Positions 54,240 to 64,000 of a DNA stretch of 64,000 bases are shown here, one piece after another. Position numbers and translations under genes: made by a program. A model generated the notes under the pieces. That model worked only from the letters and a program-made list of their open reading frames with translations. It was not told where the DNA came from and did not search any database. Every line of letters begins with the position of its first letter. Position 1 is the first letter of the stretch. Origin of the DNA: Narthecium ossifragum (Eukaryota > Streptophyta > Magnoliopsida > Dioscoreales > Nartheciaceae); assembly GCA_963920575.1 (NCBI GenBank), contig OY986970.1, positions 2,695,654-2,759,653 on the forward strand, written 5' to 3'.

Positions 54240-55212
54240 AATACACACAGCGTTCCCACATAAAGAATGTCAGATTCTTGGGCTGCTGGCATATGCGAGT
54301 TGGTCTACATCTTTCGCAACATGCCAACATTCGTATGTTAGTTTGAGCACAAATTTGCCAACCTGTAGTCCATGTACAGGTTGAACTAAGCGACAACAAA
54401 AATATATAATAATAAAAAAAGAACTCATCTTTGCAAATCAATATCCAAGAATACTCCAAGAAATTTATCTTGAATAATATATGACAGCTCCAAAACTAAT
54501 CAAACATGCACACCAGAAAATTACTGACCCTAATTTAGCTCATTCGTAGAACCCTCCCTCTCTCTCTCGGTATTCCGATGCAATGGATGCACAAATCCTC
54601 GCAGCAGAGAACATCTCATGGAGATTTACGAATTATTCATAGATTGCTATAAAAAGAGTGACATGCATTTGTTGTTGTCATAAATAAGACTGACACCTTT
54701 AACACTCCTCTCGGTCATCATCATCTCTAAAACTTCAATTAGATCATGCCAGCATGTAGATGGGAGACCACCTAAATTTTCAAAGCAATGCTTCTTTACC
54801 GCATGGCACTTGAGATTTACGAGACCTGTATACTCGGGGTTCTGATAGAAGTTGCAAAAGTACAAGTTGCAGCAGTACAGGCGCTTAATAATATGAAGAA
54901 GTTGCATTCAAATGCATGATGTAGTGGATAATATGTAGAAGTTGCATTGAACAAAATACCAGTTTAGCTAAAGAGAAATTCCAGTGATAAAATTGCAGTC
55001 TTTCAGCAAACCATCACTAATAATCTATGTAAAATCCAGTCTTGAAACAGAAGGGCAATAAACATTTCAGCCCCATGATAGAACCAAACCTCTGAATGCA
55101 AAGAAAAACAGAGAATAAATTGTGCAGGTGCTTCCTGCAGAAGCGACACGATGACAAAAATGTACGCAAACTAGAAGAAGACGGACTCATACAGCCACCA
55201 AGATTTAGAACC
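54240..55212. other. intergenic between the EF-2 genes
   Basis: A minus-strand frame of 86 codons (54907-54647) has a Cys- and Leu-rich composition like a real exon, but I recognise no family. The last ~110 bases before the EF-2 copy 2 stop resemble the copy 1 3' UTR at reduced identity. Otherwise nothing is seen. Confidence 0.4.
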
Positions 55213-58200
55213 TCACAGCTTGTCTTCAAACTCAGAAAGGGGTGTCATCTGCTCCTTCAGTCCCTTCCTCTTGCGAATGTCGCTTACAAGCAATGCAGCT
55301 TGAGTACCAGACTCCAGTGGATCAGAAGACATCATGTCCCAGTGATCAAATACGCACTGTGGAAATGCCTGGCCAGATGTTGCAGCTCGAAGAGTGCTCG
55401 AGAATCCGAAGGACTCGACGACTGGCAGGTATGCTTTGATGTTGTATAGGGGAGTACCCGGCCTCTGCATCTCTTCGAACACGTGCCCTCTCTTCTGGTT
55501 AAGAACACCATAAATACCTCCCAAAGCTTGTTCAGGAGCCTGAATCTCCACCAAGTAAACTGGCTCCAGGAGCCTGGGTTTCGCAGTCAACTGAGATGCG
55601 TATATCACCCTTCTCGCTGTTGGAATGACCTGACCACCACCCCTGTGAATAGCATCAGCATGGAGAACCACATCACATACCTCGAAGCAAATCCCCCGCA
55701 TGTTCTCTTCAGCCAAAGCACCTTCTTTAGACGCCCATTGGAAACCAGCCACCACAGAGTCCTTGATTTCATTAAGGTACTGGACTCCCTTACACATATC
55801 AACCACCATGTTGGGGCCAGTGGTCTCAGGACCAAAGCACCAGATCTTCTTAGCAAGATCCTTGTCCCAGCCAAATTCTTCAGAGAGGATCTTCGACCGC
55901 ACTTTTGGGTCATCCCTTGGACCGATACGGCCGTCGTCGATGGCCTCAGCAAGCCCTTCTTCCATGGGCCGAGCTTCCATGTACAGCCTGTTGTGCTTGT
56001 TAGGAGACTTGCTCATCACAGTCCGGCAGGACTTCTCAAGCACTGTCTCACGGAAAGAGACCACTGGGTCAGACACTACAATCTCGGCCCCTCCCATGAA
56101 ATCGTCCTGCAAATCCTTCAAACAAATCTCAAGGTGCAGCTCCCCAGCTCCGGCAATGATATGCTCTCCAGATTCCTCCATTGTGCACAAGACCATGGGA
56201 TCAGATTTTGCCAAACGCTTCAGCCCTTCAACGAGCTTGGGAAGATCAGAGGCGACCTTACACTGCACTGCCACACGGACCACAGGAGAGACGGAGAACT
56301 TCATTGCTTTGATGGGGTGAGCATCCACTTCCTTCTCATTTGTCAAAGTTGCATTCTTAGTAATGAACTGATCTAACCCGACCAAGGCAACAGTGTTACC
56401 ACAAGGCACGTCCTCTACAGACTCTTGCTTCTTTCCCATCCAAATAACAGTTCTTTGGACGCTCTTCACGTACAGATCTTTCTTCTGGCCCGGAACATAG
56501 TTTGGCCCCATGATTCTAACCTTCACACCAGTAGAAACCTTCCCAGCGAAGACCCGACCAAATGCAAAGAACCTCCCTTTGTCAGACGCCGGAATCATCT
56601 TTGAAACATACAGCATGAGAGGGCCTTCTGGATCGCAGTTTCTGATCGCATTCGCGTAAATATCATCAAGAGGTCCCTCGTATAAGTTCTCTACACGATA
56701 CCTTTGCGCCGTGGATGGAGATGGAAGGTGGAAAATCATCATTTCAAGAAGAGCAGTGCTCGCAGGAAGCCATGTCTGCATAACACGCTTCATCAACGCC
56801 TTGCCCATCAAATCCTTCTCCTCGCCTTTCATTGTCACCCCCAGTTTCTGAAGCATCGGCCATAGCTTGTCTTTCTGATCATTCATGCAAGTATTGATGA
56901 TCTGCTTGATTGGCTCGTAGCAGAACTGAACAAAGCCACGCTTGCATGTAGGCGCACCTGTGTTCTTAGTAGTCCACTTCTTGGTAGCTGGGTCAAAATA
57001 GTTTTCACCCCAGAGCCTCTCCATCATTTTAGACTCATCCACGCCAAATTTGGAGGCATACATCTTGGCAAAGTTGGTGAGAGTAAATGCCCAACCATGC
57101 AACCCTGCGGAGAAAGCAACAGTGCCCTTCTCGGGGTATACTTGGACATCACCAAGAAGGGGATCTTCGTACGTGGCCATAATCACATTTGCATTCTCAA
57201 TGACTCTCTGGAAAGTCTGGTATGCTTCTTCACCTTCGACCTGAAGCTCCAGAAAACACCGATCCATCTTGTTGACAGTCAAGACTGGTCGAATTCTTTC
57301 TCCTAGTGCCTGCCTGAGAACGGTCTCCGTCTGGACACAAACACCCTCCACACAATCCACGACGACTAATGCACCGTCAGTGATTCGAAGAGCTGCTGTG
57401 ACCTCAGATGAAAAGTCAACGTGCCCAGGTGAATCGATTAGATTAATGAGGTACTCATTCCCCATTCTTTCACCCTTGTAGCTCCTCAAAGACTCAGCAG
57501 TCATCTCATAGTAAAGAGAAATTCCAGTAGATTTGATTGTGATACCACGTTCCGCTTCGTCCGCCCTGGTATCAGTCATCCTAACATCTCCAGCAACTTC
57601 CTGGGCGATGATACCAGCAGCCGCTACAAGAGAATCGGTGAGAGTAGACTTCCCTGCAATTGTTGAAATCTCAGACCCATTTCATTATCCAAATGCAAGG
57701 TTTTTATTGCAAACAAACATAAAACTTAGAAGCGTTGCATCTCCAGGCAGAATGAAATTTAAACTCTACGGCAATCTAGCAGATGACACTCTGTATTCAA
57801 GTTTAACAGAAAAATAACATTTATTTTAAAAATATGATAAGTAATATTCTACACGAAACACAATTCCCTTCCCAAAGAAGGCGAAAGACAAATCCCACCA
57901 GCAGCATACAAAAAGAGGAATAAAAAGAACAGATTCAATAAAAATGAAGAATGCATGTTGCCATTTGATCCCTCCTCAAGGTTCTCAATTGTGTACAGGC
58001 CCAAATGCTCCACAGTGCGCATAAAGTTTAGAACAGTCAACAATGAGGAACATCAATGAGCTTTCTGCCCAGACTGACAATTTTTGCTCATATAAATACT
58101 AAATCAAAGTGAAACTAGAATGAAGAAAAAACATCTGAACACCACTGAGGAGAACATCTACGAGAGCATAAACATGCAAGTGAATGGCTTGTTGTCAAAG

Positions 58201-58420
58201 ACTATGATATCAATAACAAACTGTAAACATTTTGCAGAGAAGAAAAGGAAAACCAAAGAATAAAGAAACACTGATGGCACTTTAGAGCGAAATCAATAAT
58301 TATAACCTTGAAAATGAATTTTGACATACCATGATCAACATGGGCGATGACAGACATATTCCGAATATTATGTTTCAAATCCATAATCCTACGAAGCTCT
58401 TCCGCAGTAAACTTCACCAT
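55213..58420 (-). CDS. EF2: translation elongation factor 2, copy 2
   Basis: Coding exons 58420-58330 and 57653-55213, with a 676-bp GT-AG intron at the same P-loop Gly codon as copy 1, and a 5'-UTR intron at 60452-58456. The product is 843 residues with all GTPase motifs, the diphthamide loop and the FEDKL end; one residue differs from copy 1. Exon 1 carries about eight silent differences from copy 1 in 91 bases, and introns and UTRs are clearly diverged. In contrast, I found no difference over the last ~2.1 kb of exon 2, which points to gene conversion. The 5' end faces the dehydrogenase gene at 60.76 kb. Confidence 0.97.
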
Positions 58421-58455
58421 CTTGAATGATGTGAAAGATCAGACAAAGTTTGTTG

Positions 58456-60540
58456 CTGTAAATCACAATTTAACAACAGAGTTAGATACAGATAAGAAGA
58501 AACATCAAATACATTAAGGACGTGTTTGGATGTCCTTGGATCCGGCGAATCCGATGGATGGGAGGGGATCTGAGTATATGCAGATTCCATATAAGGCTTA
58601 TCCAGTTGTTTGGATAAGCTGCAGATCCCGAAAAAGGGAATCCGCATAATGGCCGCTCAAATCGAGCAGATGCCGCAAGTGGAATCTGCTCCCACGGATA
58701 CCCGCGGGTACCGCGGCTTCCGGATTCCACGGCACGCCAAACACGCCCTAAATAATCACGTTGACATGTTCAAGCAGTATGATAAGAACTCAATCATACA
58801 CCATATTAAGCTTATAAAATGACAGACATATATCAATACTGCTCGGGTCTTTGTCATTAAAAACACAGACCATAGTTAAATGACTAGACAGTAAGTCTTC
58901 AAACCTTAATCATTCAAAAATCCAAAAAAGCAAAGAGTTCTATTTGTATCTGAACTACAGAATTAACATGGTATTGATTTACAGAGCTTTGATCCCATAG
59001 GAGAACAAATTAGTTGCATTCACCAGAAAAACAAATCCTACATAAGAAGGAACAAACAGATGGAATGTATTCATTGTCGGTTAACAATTCCACTAATTGA
59101 TTCCATAACAAAAAGGTCATGTGAAAGCTACTGGCTATAGGAGCCAAAGACCCTTCGAGTTGATCCTGTGTTGTTCACCGAGACATCTTGGCCATATGCG
59201 AGAACTATCACATACTATAGAAGGCTTATTATCTCATTTTTATGGTTGAATTGACCAGGGAGCAAAACTTATGCCTGTCTTGTTGAACTGAAAGCTGAAA
59301 TAGAACTTAGATGGAAACGCTATACAAACTGCCATCCCCATTAGATGCAAATCAAACACCAAACCAGAAATTCAAACGAGTGCCTTGAGCATGAAACTAA
59401 TTGCAGAAATAATAACTTACAAGAGCTTTCGGTTTTAAAAAGTGACATCTCGTCAACAAAAACCAACAATTTCCACTTGAATGATTCAAAACTCGAAATA
59501 TTTCAGCAAAAAATAATCAGAAACCATATCTTGTCAAGAAATTATCTAGAATGGACAAGCGTCAGATAGCAAAAGAAGAAAGAGAAAGAAACCCAAATAG
59601 CAACACCCAGTTGAATTTCCACACTAATTGTTGTGTTGTTGTGCTCTAAAAGAGGCGCATACTGGATGTTGCTGGATACTCGAGAGCCACCAATCATACA
59701 AATCCAAAGAAACCCGACTATAGCACCATTTTCTCACTATGCTCATTAATAGCAAATCCCAAAAAGTAATCATACCAAGATAATTTGTGAATATTAGATG
59801 AAAGCTGAGCACTCACAAATATATCACAATAACACACAAAAAAACTATATCTCTAAAACTAAAACCTCTTCTTAAAGTGAGAGGATTTTATCAAGAATGA
59901 TATTAATACCACAATCTTCAAGATGAAACCAAAAGGAAACACCAGCAAATCTGAAATATAAAACTAAGTTAAGTACATATTAAACCATCTCGGAGGTGAT
60001 TACATGTATGCTTTAATTCTCTTATATGTATATAACAATTGCCGTGAGGATTTATGGATCGTATGCATCAAGCATAACTTCACATAAAACAATACACAGA
60101 GTTGCAGGATCAATTATCTGACAACAAATATGCATCCTCTGATTCACATCCAAAAACACAAGACTAAGACCTAACATCTACGAAAACTTATTTAACTTTT
60201 CGGCAAGTTTCGCAACAGGTCTATTAATCAGAGAACATCTAAATGATTCCCAAAGTTACAGAATTTAACAAGCATCAAAACAGACAAACATCGATCCCGG
60301 ACGACCTGAAAAGAACAGAAGCTATGAAAAAAAAATCCAATAAGATATCCAAACCGATCTATAACACAGCAATCTCAAGTGGTAATCGACCAATTACAAA
60401 TAAGAAGCCAACAAATTCTAAAGTTCAATAGATTAAGAGAGAGCAAGCGTACGTCGCTAGGGCGCTGCTCCGGGTACGAGAACCGAGCCGCAAGCCTCAA
60501 AACCCTAGTTGACAGCCTCACAAATCTATTTATATAGATC
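58456..60540 (-). promoter_or_regulatory. EF-2 copy 2 promoter, non-coding first exon and 5'-UTR intron
   Basis: On the minus strand: TATA box TATATAAAT (60536-60528), telo-box AAACCCTAG (plus-strand 60500-60508) near the expected start, a leader similar to that of copy 1, donor GTACG (60452) and acceptor TTTACAG (58462-58456). The 5'-UTR intron is 2.0 kb and contains a Tourist-like MITE about 60 bases from its acceptor. Confidence 0.75.
58518..58748. mobile_element. Tourist-like MITE (PIF/Harbinger) in the EF-2 copy 2 5'-UTR intron
   Basis: 231 bp with ends GGACGTGTTTGG and CCAAACACGCCC (11 of 12 inverted) and a TAA duplication on each side (58515-58517 and 58749-58751), the hallmark of this superfamily. 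The interior is GC-rich and non-coding. It is absent from the copy 1 intron, so it inserted after the EF-2 duplication. Confidence 0.85.
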
Positions 60541-60757
60541 TCAGATGGGCAACGACTGGCATATTCGATACTTTCAAGTTAGTATGTCCAATTCCCTTAA
60601 CATGTCTCGCGAAACTCATTCCTTAACCTACATCATAAACAAAAGCGCCACGTGTTTCATTATGGTAGCAGCTCTTATCTCTCAAAGGAAGGGCGTTTTT
60701 GTAAACTAACTTCGTGAAAAGTTTATATCACGGATCAGCCACTGGCTGCTCATCTCG
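60541..60757. promoter_or_regulatory. short divergent intergenic region, EF-2 copy 2 / dehydrogenase
   Basis: Only about 220-250 bp separate the predicted EF-2 start from the dehydrogenase ATG. A G-box (GCCACGTGTT at about 60647-60656) lies in the middle. TTTATATCA at 60721-60729 is a possible but very close TATA element for the plus-strand gene. The two genes may share control sequences; this is inference from spacing. Confidence 0.5.
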
Positions 60758-61777
60758 ATGCTCGCCCGCGCCCAAACCCTCCTCCGCCGGCCCAATCAGC
60801 TTCTCCTCCTCCTTAACCGCCGTCGACCCTTCTCCATGTCGACCGGCTCATCGGAACGTCCAATAACTCCATCAACGACCCGAGTCGGTTGGATCGGGAC
60901 CGGGGTGATGGGCCGGTCCATGGCTGCCCACCTCATGTCTGCCGGCTACTCGCTTACGGTCTTCAACCGCACCCCAGCCAAAGCTCAGCCCCTCATCGAA
61001 CTTGGCGCTGCGGCCGCCGCCTCCCCCCTCGAGGTCGCGCGCGCGTCCGACATCGTGTTTCTCATCGTGGGATACCCCTCCGACGTCCGGCGAGTCGCAC
61101 TTGACCCCTCCACCGGTGCCCTCCCCGGCCTCGCTCCGGGGTCCGTTCTCGTCGACATGACCACCAGCGACCCCTCCCTCGCCGAGGAGATCGCCGCCGC
61201 GGCTCGCTCTGCCGCCTGCGATGCCGTCGACGCCCCTGTATCCGGCGGCGACCGAGGCGCCCGCACAGCCACCCTATCCATCTTTGCCGGCGGCGATGAG
61301 CATACGGTGCGGCGTCTGGCGCCTTTGTTCTCGTGCATGGGTACTGTTCGATACATGGGCGGGCCGGGGGCCGGTCAGCGGTCGAAGCTAGGGAACCAGA
61401 TAGCAATCGCGTCGACGATGATGGGGCTCGTGGAGGGGATGGTGTATGCGCACAAGGCCGGGCTAGACGTGGGCAAATGGCTGGAGGCCATATCTACTGG
61501 GGCTGCTGGATCTAAATCGCTAGAGCTCTATGGGAAAAGGATCTTGGAGAGGGACATGGAGGCGGGGTTCTATGTGCACCACTTTGTGAAGGACTTGGGT
61601 ATATGTTTGAAGGAATGCCAAAGCATGGGGCTGGCATTGCCGGGCTTGGCTTTGGCTCAGCAGCTGTATCTTTCTCTGGTGGCGCATGGAGAAGGCGGGT
61701 TGGGGACGCAGGCGTTGATATTGGCGATCGAGCGGCTCAACAATACTTGCTTGAAGGATGGATCGAAGTCAGGTTGA
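60758..61777 (+). CDS. 3-hydroxyisobutyrate dehydrogenase-like protein, probably mitochondrial
   Basis: An intact single-exon frame of 339 residues. An Arg/Leu-rich, acid-free first ~30 residues suggests a mitochondrial transit peptide. A Rossmann NAD(P)-binding domain follows with GTGVMG (47-52) and an Asn-Arg-Thr after beta-2, then the substrate motif DAPVSGGDRGA (158-168) and the catalytic lysine in GQRSKLGNQ (K210), with the usual helical C-terminal domain (STGAAGSKS, VKDLGICL, LGTQAL). The wording matches Arabidopsis At4g29120-type 'HIBADH-like' beta-hydroxyacid dehydrogenases, which reduce or oxidise small hydroxyacids. It is related to the valine catabolic enzyme and to glyoxylate/succinic semialdehyde reductases; the exact substrate is not known from sequence. 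GC-rich. The start is supported by the transit-peptide composition and the absence of an earlier in-frame ATG nearby. Confidence 0.95.
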   Translation: MLARAQTLLRRPNQLLLLLNRRRPFSMSTGSSERPITPSTTRVGWIGTGVMGRSMAAHLMSAGYSLTVFNRTPAKAQPLIELGAAAAASPLEVARASDIVFLIVGYPSDVRRVALDPSTGALPGLAPGSVLVDMTTSDPSLAEEIAAAARSAACDAVDAPVSGGDRGARTATLSIFAGGDEHTVRRLAPLFSCMGTVRYMGGPGAGQRSKLGNQIAIASTMMGLVEGMVYAHKAGLDVGKWLEAISTGAAGSKSLELYGKRILERDMEAGFYVHHFVKDLGICLKECQSMGLALPGLALAQQLYLSLVAHGEGGLGTQALILAIERLNNTCLKDGSKSG

Positions 61778-62244
61778 GCTCAAGTGAGGTGATATTCCTC
61801 TTGCTCCTTTCTAGATGTTCATGACTAATGACTATGGTGAATGAAAGCTGAAATATTGCCAGGAAACAGCAATCTAAAATTGGTCATTGTCATGTGTAAC
61901 TATATGATGAGTGTTTCCACACATGGAATATGTTCATGAATGTTGAGGTGTTGATTCTTGTAAAATAAGCTAGCGCTCATCCATCTTGGTACCAATGCTA
62001 TTTCCTCGCTTCAATTAAAATTCTCTCTTCAGTGAACTAAACTTTAAGCAGGCTACTTCATGGTACAAGCTGGAGTGACTTGTTGATGATGCTAGCAGAA
62101 GTGGATACACTTCCATTCTGATTTTGTTTGTTGAATTGAATTAGAAAAATGATTTTTAGCCAACCCCATGTGAGGTTGGCTGCCACCCAACCCATTGTGG
62201 TGCATGCAGATCGCGCCATGTGTCCCTTATATCAACCCAATGTA

Positions 62245-62519
62245 CACATGTCCATGTATACATGTATATGTGTATATGTATGTATATGTGTATATGTATG
62301 TATATGTGTATATGTATACATGTCAATGTGCATATGTATATTTATGTATGTGTATGTGTGTGTGTGTGTGTTTGTATATGTATGTGCATAAACAAACACA
62401 TGCACACACACGTATGATAGATGTGCATGTATGTATGCATGTGTATGTATGTTTACATACATGTGCACATACATAAGTAAATTGTATTTATATTCACAGT
62501 GTGTGTGCGCGTGCGCGTG
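62245..62519. repeat. TATGTG/GTGTGT/GCGC alternating purine-pyrimidine tract
   Basis: TATGTATATGTGTA units, then a (TG)n run, further ATGTATG units, and finally GTGTGTGTGCGCGTGCGCGTG (62499-62519). These are long alternating stretches of the kind that can adopt left-handed DNA. Confidence 0.85.
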
Positions 62520-62539
62520 GGTGGGTGGGTGGGTGTGGG
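62519..62539 (+). repeat. G-quadruplex motif
   Basis: GGGTGGGTGGGTGGGTGTGGG: five G3 tracts with one-base loops between the first four, among the most stable G-quadruplex patterns. It directly follows the GCGC-containing alternating tract. Confidence 0.9.
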
Positions 62540-64000
62540 CATGTGGCGCCTACCCATGTCACCAATCTCAAGAAAGGCGTATTGAAATTCTAGGCATGTG
62601 GCGCAAATCTATGCCGCCAGATATCACTGCTCATTGAATTACCCTGATGATCGAACTAGATGTCACCTATTCATGCTCTTGGGATCTTTCGTGGAGGTAT
62701 AATCAACCCCCTGAACTTCTTGTGAAATATTTTCCATTAGGACAGTGGAAAATGATTTAAGTTGACTCACTTGTCAGAAGTTTGGCTTGTTGGTGCGGCA
62801 TCTTATGTGTGAAAACTTTGAAAATATGGTTCTTTCAGATGTGATATATCTCAACATGGGGCAGGTAAGAGTTTCTGAAATCTGTGTTTGCTTTTCTTCC
62901 ATGAATGGTTAGTTACTTAGGTCATTACTTATTTACTTTGTTGCAACATCTGATATTGCTTGTATGTGGAACTGTGCTATGATCAGTCTGCAAACATGGG
63001 AAAATTTACCGATGTACTGATTGATATGAGTGTGGCGGACAATTTTGGTTTCATGTTCTTGTTTTAAAGCTTCAGGGTTGATCAAGTATGTTTGATTCTT
63101 TATGTGAGACGATGAAAATCAGCATGTCTTGGATCTGGTCTATGATTCTTCACTTGTTCCCCTGTCAAAAATAGGTTGTGACCCTGGTTGAAATGCTAAA
63201 CTAACTAATGCTTTGAACAATCTTTGCAAATATGCTATTTTCACCCATCTTTAGCAGCATTTTGGTAGGTTTGAATCGCACTAGTCATTCAATTTCTAAC
63301 TTTTTGACTCCTATTAAAATATGTTGTTTGGTACTTTTCGAGGGAAGATTGGCAGCAAGCGACCAATAGAATATGACCTTTTTTGTGATAATAATGGGAA
63401 TGGATTACTGGTTCAACTAGGAAGTTATTTAGTTGCTTGGCTCTGTAGGCCAAGAGCTCCCTATATGACCCTTCTCATTTCTCTAAAGGGTTCAACGTTA
63501 TACTGTCTTCTCTTCCTTAGCTTTCCATTTCAATGTGATATTATACGTATCTCTGATGGGTCTTCCTGTTTCATTCCCATGAACTATTGATTGCTTAAAG
63601 TTTCAATTGCATCTTGAAAAGCATTTCTTGTGGCTTGATGTCACTAGTATGTCAATGTTCCTTGCGTTCACTTCCTGTGAAAGCTTTCTCAGCTTTTCAG
63701 GATTCTCTGAATAAAAGCAGAGAATGAACTGATTTCAAAGCTAGCTCAAAGATTTCAAAGCAATTCTTCTGTGCGGAAAAAGTGATTGTTCTGGCCAATA
63801 TATGCCCTCTTCTGGAATGAGATTGACTATAAGTCTATAATTGCTCCTGTTAATGGCTCTCATCTATGTCAGACATCTTTTTCACAGTATATAATTTTTG
63901 GCAAGAAGTGCTTTGAGTATCTGATGCCAGACATCTGGTGGAAGGGGCATATCATCCCTAGTTGGTAATGAACTTTCTCTTCCTCTGCTGATTAAAGCAG

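Larger units (their letters stand above)
61778..64000. other. downstream of the dehydrogenase; no gene recognised
   Basis: 61.78-62.15 kb probably contains the 3' UTR. 62.24-62.54 kb holds the repeat tracts listed separately. 62.55-64.0 kb is AT-rich with short frames only (for example 63321-63590) and no recognisable domain; it could be intron or UTR of a gene continuing past the window end. Confidence 0.4.

Noticed and set aside
62149..62476. Overlapping Val/Tyr/Cys-rich frames on both strands
   Set aside because: Translations of the TATGTG microsatellite.

Overview
The window is nuclear DNA of a flowering plant. It has canonical GT-AG introns, telo-box/TATA promoters, solo LTRs, MITEs, Helitrons and an integrated pararetrovirus. 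The GC-rich, single-exon MATE and dehydrogenase genes and the GC-rich receptor kinase suggest a monocot; the species cannot be told from the sequence alone. All exon borders, copy comparisons and motifs were read by eye.

Layout. 1-5.0 kb: possible 3' end of an unknown gene, a solo-LTR-like repeat (family C, copy 1) and a MITE. 5.06-6.70 kb (-): intronless MATE transporter. 6.7-18.9 kb: gene-poor, with MITEs, microsatellites, one LTR-like copy of family D and an inverted copy of family C. 18.96-19.55 kb: hAT-type MITE with an 8-bp target duplication. 20.37-25.26 kb: solo-LTR-like element A interrupted by a relative, B, with clean target duplications. 25.4-27.7 kb: four short non-autonomous Helitrons, all in one orientation, two of them joined head to tail. 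27.9-33.74 kb (-): decayed endogenous caulimovirid (petuvirus-like) in TA-rich DNA. It has a capsid/protease/RT/RNase H frame, a further in-frame downstream domain, and an inverted fragment at one end. 34-41 kb: repeat-derived DNA with an inverted copy of family D.

41.7-44.9 kb (-): complete LRR receptor kinase of subfamily XI (HSL type) with one 89-bp intron. 47.66-52.66 kb and 55.21-60.54 kb (-): two tandem, intact translation elongation factor 2 genes with the same three-exon design, including a long 5'-UTR intron. A LINE fragment and a foldback MITE lie between them. 60.76-61.78 kb (+): 3-hydroxyisobutyrate-dehydrogenase-like gene, head to head with the second EF-2 gene across about 0.25 kb. 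61.8-64 kb: no recognisable gene, but a striking alternating purine-pyrimidine tract next to a G-quadruplex motif.

The host genes do not form a pathway: metabolite export (MATE), peptide perception (receptor kinase), translation (EF-2 x2) and small-acid metabolism (dehydrogenase). The most interesting signals are: (1) the EF-2 pair, whose main exon looks homogenised by gene conversion while exon 1, introns and UTRs have diverged; (2) the pararetrovirus, where a TGA stop is followed directly by a perfect GC hairpin and then by a large in-frame domain; (3) the Helitron cluster and the nested LTRs; (4) the repeat arrays in the LTR-like elements.
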